The notes beneath the pieces are model-generated. The model made no database searches, had not been told where the DNA came from, and was given only the letters and a program-made list of their open reading frames with translations. Positions 4,357-6,355 of a DNA stretch of 6,355 bases are shown here, piece after piece. This DNA comes from Candidatus Bathyarchaeota archaeon B26-1 (lineage in GTDB: Archaea > Thermoproteota > Bathyarchaeia > Bathyarchaeales > B26-1): positions 1 to 6,355 of the forward strand of contig LUCD01000084.1 in the NCBI GenBank assembly GCA_001593925.1, given 5' to 3'. Every line of letters starts with the position of its first letter. The stretch's first letter is position 1. A program made the position numbers and the translations under genes.

Positions 4357-6355
4357 TTGTAGGCCGCCGCAACCGACTGCCCAAAAGAGGTTCCCCCATC
4401 ACCAGGAGGAACAAGCCTATGGACGAAGAATCTCAGGCCGTTTTCCTCGATTATCTCCCTCATGGTCCGGGTTATATGCTCGTTGTACGCAACCCCTCCT
4501 GAGAAACCCACAGCATCAACACCGAGCGCGTCAGCCTTCTCGACGGATATCTGAGCCAACCCCCGAGCCAAGTAAGCCTCGGCGGAGTACGCCAAGTCCG
4601 CGACTTTATGTCGGCTCAACCCTTCAAGAACCTCTAACACCAGATACGTCGTGTCTAGGACGCTGTCTCCTATGATCTTCGGCTTAAGGTTGAGAACGTC
4701 CCTACCCTTCGAGGCGGCCGATTCCAGCTTTATAGCCGGTTCCCCTTCATAGGTCCTCTCTTGGCAGATGCCCAGTATGGAGGAGACCGCGTCCAAAACT
4801 CGGCCGCAGCTCGTGGTCCAAACGGGTATTCTCCCCTTCCGAAGTTCCTCGGCTATGAGGGAGGCCTCAACCTCTCCATGTGGGAGAAGTCGACTCCTCG
4901 ACTGGAGCCACTCCTCGATGTCTACCACCTTGGAGAGGATTCCCGCCGCCATCCTCAACGGATACTTGGTTGCTAAGTCCCCTCCAACCATAGGTTGCGG
5001 CTGGAGGTGTCCAAGCCTTTTAAATTCCTTAATATTTGAGTAGAGAATCTCGCCCCCCCACGCCGTACCGTCCAAGCCGTAACCGAACCCGTCGCAGACT
5101 ATCCCCACAATCTCCTCTAGATTGTGTTCGGCCATGAGGCCCGCCAGGTGCGCGTGGTGATGCTGGACGGGAACCACTGGACACTCAAACTTCTCGCCGA
5201 GCTCCTGCGCAAGCCTCGTCGTGTTGAAAAGTGGATGCAGATCGCAGGCAACCGCCTCGACGGTGCAGTTTGTCAGACTCGTCAGATGGTTGATGGTTGC
5301 TCTCAGAAAGTTCAAGGTTTCGAGGGTCTCGACGTCGCCTATGTGCTGGGAGAGAAAAGCCTTATCCTCCAAGATTATGCACGCGGTCACGTTCTTTTCT
5401 CCGCCGACCCCGAGCACACATCTACTTGAGGGTTTGCTGAGGCGGACGGGTTCGGGAGCGTATCCTCTGGACCTCCGGATAATCGTGGGGGTTCTCCCAT
5501 GAAGCCTGACAACGGAGTCGTCGCACCTCTGCGCTATGAGCCTGTTATGGAAGAGGAAGTAGTCGACGTCCCGTCCAAGCCTCTTCAAGGCTTCCTCATC
5601 ATCGGTTACGATCGGCTCGCTGGGAGGGTTTCCACTCGTCATGACGAAGGCTGGTTCGCGGGTCCAGTCGAAGAGCATAACGTGGAGGCCTGTGTAAGGA
5701 AGCATAACCCCTACGTTATGGAGGCCAGGCGAGATGAGTTCGGAGAGGTAGTAATCTTCACTCTTCTTGAGGAGGACTATGGGCCTAATGTACGATGTTA
5801 AGAGCTGCGCCTCCCACTTCGAGACCTCGGCGAAGGTCTTGACGGCCTCCAAGTCTCGAGCCATGATCGCGAAGGGTTTCTGACGTCTATGCTTAACCCT
5901 TCTGAGTCTGGCTATAGGCTCGGACTTTGTGGTCGCCGTCGCGATGTGGAAGCCTCCGTTCCCCTTAACGGCGACGATGTAACCCTCCTCCAACAGTTTC
6001 CCTGCTTCCCTTACCGGGTCCTCGCAATCGACGTGTCGGCCGTCTCCAGTTGTCAGGTACACTTTCGGGCCGCACTTCGGGCACGCGATCGTCTGAGCGT
6101 GGAAACGGCGGTCTGAAGGGTCCGCGTACTCCTCGGCGCAGAGGGAGCACATGGGAAAACTCTTCATGGTTGTGTTGGGGCGGTCGTATGGAAGCCTCTC
6201 GATGATAGTGTACCTAGGACCGCAGTTTGTGCACGTTATGAAGAAGTAGTTGTACCGCCTGTTTTTTGGGTCTCGGAGCTCCCTCAGACAGTCCTCGCAG
6301 ATGGCTATGTCGGGGGGTATGATCGAACCGTGGAGCTTAGAGGCTCTGCGGCTCC
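4350..6355 (-). CDS. hypF: Carbamoyltransferase HypF, [NiFe]-hydrogenase maturation (N-terminus beyond window)
   Basis: HypF uses carbamoyl phosphate and ATP to load a carbamoyl group onto the HypE C-terminal cysteine, which becomes the CN ligand of the hydrogenase Fe site. The frame is open from the right edge: 667 residues are visible (numbered from base 6353) and the N-terminal acylphosphatase domain lies outside; full HypF is about 750. Two zinc fingers come first (C19-x2-C22/C41-x2-C44 and C69-x2-C72/C91-x2-C94, each ending in CGP). A YrdC-like domain follows (about 108-302; QKPFAIM at 158-164, MTSGNPPSEPI near 238-248). Last is the Kae1-like domain with HHHAH at 398-402, CDGFGYGLDGTAWGGE at 420-435, SCGRVLDAV at 515-523, FSGGVAYN at 617-624 and DGGTSFGQ at 652-659. 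The catalytic and metal-site motifs in view are intact. The ATG at 6167-6165 is internal, between the fingers. Convergent with pcc1. Confidence 0.97.
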   Translation of the reverse strand, partial: SRRASKLHGSIIPPDIAICEDCLRELRDPKNRRYNYFFITCTNCGPRYTIIERLPYDRPNTTMKSFPMCSLCAEEYADPSDRRFHAQTIACPKCGPKVYLTTGDGRHVDCEDPVREAGKLLEEGYIVAVKGNGGFHIATATTKSEPIARLRRVKHRRQKPFAIMARDLEAVKTFAEVSKWEAQLLTSYIRPIVLLKKSEDYYLSELISPGLHNVGVMLPYTGLHVMLFDWTREPAFVMTSGNPPSEPIVTDDEEALKRLGRDVDYFLFHNRLIAQRCDDSVVRLHGRTPTIIRRSRGYAPEPVRLSKPSSRCVLGVGGEKNVTACIILEDKAFLSQHIGDVETLETLNFLRATINHLTSLTNCTVEAVACDLHPLFNTTRLAQELGEKFECPVVPVQHHHAHLAGLMAEHNLEEIVGIVCDGFGYGLDGTAWGGEILYSNIKEFKRLGHLQPQPMVGGDLATKYPLRMAAGILSKVVDIEEWLQSRSRLLPHGEVEASLIAEELRKGRIPVWTTSCGRVLDAVSSILGICQERTYEGEPAIKLESAASKGRDVLNLKPKIIGDSVLDTTYLVLEVLEGLSRHKVADLAYSAEAYLARGLAQISVEKADALGVDAVGFSGGVAYNEHITRTMREIIEENGLRFFVHRLVPPGDGGTSFGQSVAAAYKL

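Noticed and set aside
5499..5801. Plus-strand open frame of 100 codons inside hypF
   Set aside because: It overlaps the intact YrdC/Kae1 coding region of hypF on the opposite strand and shows no motif of its own.
6312..6317. Run of six G as a possible frameshift site in hypF
   Set aside because: The HypF frame reads correctly on both sides (IPPDIAIC, then the zinc finger), so no shift is needed.

Overview
The window is archaeal. Eight plus-strand genes form the conserved archaeal exosome superoperon: the 3' end of the 20S proteasome alpha subunit gene (psmA), the SBDS/Sdo1 ribosome-maturation gene, the exosome genes rrp4, rrp41 and rrp42, ribosomal protein eL43 (rpl37ae), an archaeal Brix-domain protein, and the KEOPS subunit gene pcc1. 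On the minus strand, convergent with this block, lies most of hypF, the carbamoyltransferase that starts CN ligand synthesis for [NiFe]-hydrogenases. Arginine is written mostly with AGG/AGA, GGAGG-type ribosome binding sites are frequent, and GTG/TTG starts are common, all compatible with an archaeon and perhaps a thermophile. The lineage cannot be fixed from this window; a TACK-type archaeon such as Bathyarchaeia is only a guess.

Layout: 1-246 psmA 3' end; 243-932 SBDS; 967-1701 rrp4; 1670-2410 rrp41; 2407-3210 rrp42; 3210-3476 rpl37ae; 3497-4042 Brix protein; 4030-4317 pcc1; 4318-4349 short convergent junction; 4350-6355 (minus) hypF, cut by the right edge. The plus-strand genes overlap or are at most 34 bases apart, so they almost certainly share one transcript with its promoter upstream of the window. 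No stretch over 300 bases is without a gene, and I see no tRNA, rRNA, CRISPR array, insertion sequence or phage-like gene.

How the genes fit together: the operon joins protein turnover (proteasome), large-subunit maturation (SBDS and the Brix protein act on pre-60S-like particles in eukaryotes; eL43 is a large-subunit protein), RNA decay and 3' processing (Rrp41/Rrp42 hexamer capped by Rrp4), and tRNA t6A modification (Pcc1 in KEOPS). hypF belongs to a separate pathway and implies a [NiFe]-hydrogenase plus the other Hyp proteins elsewhere in the genome.

I did not find an undescribed system. What deserves a second look is modest: rpoP is missing from its usual place after rpl37ae, prefoldin beta does not follow pcc1, rrp4 and rrp41 overlap by 32 bases with the rrp41 ribosome binding site inside rrp4, and an inverted repeat covers the hypF stop codon.
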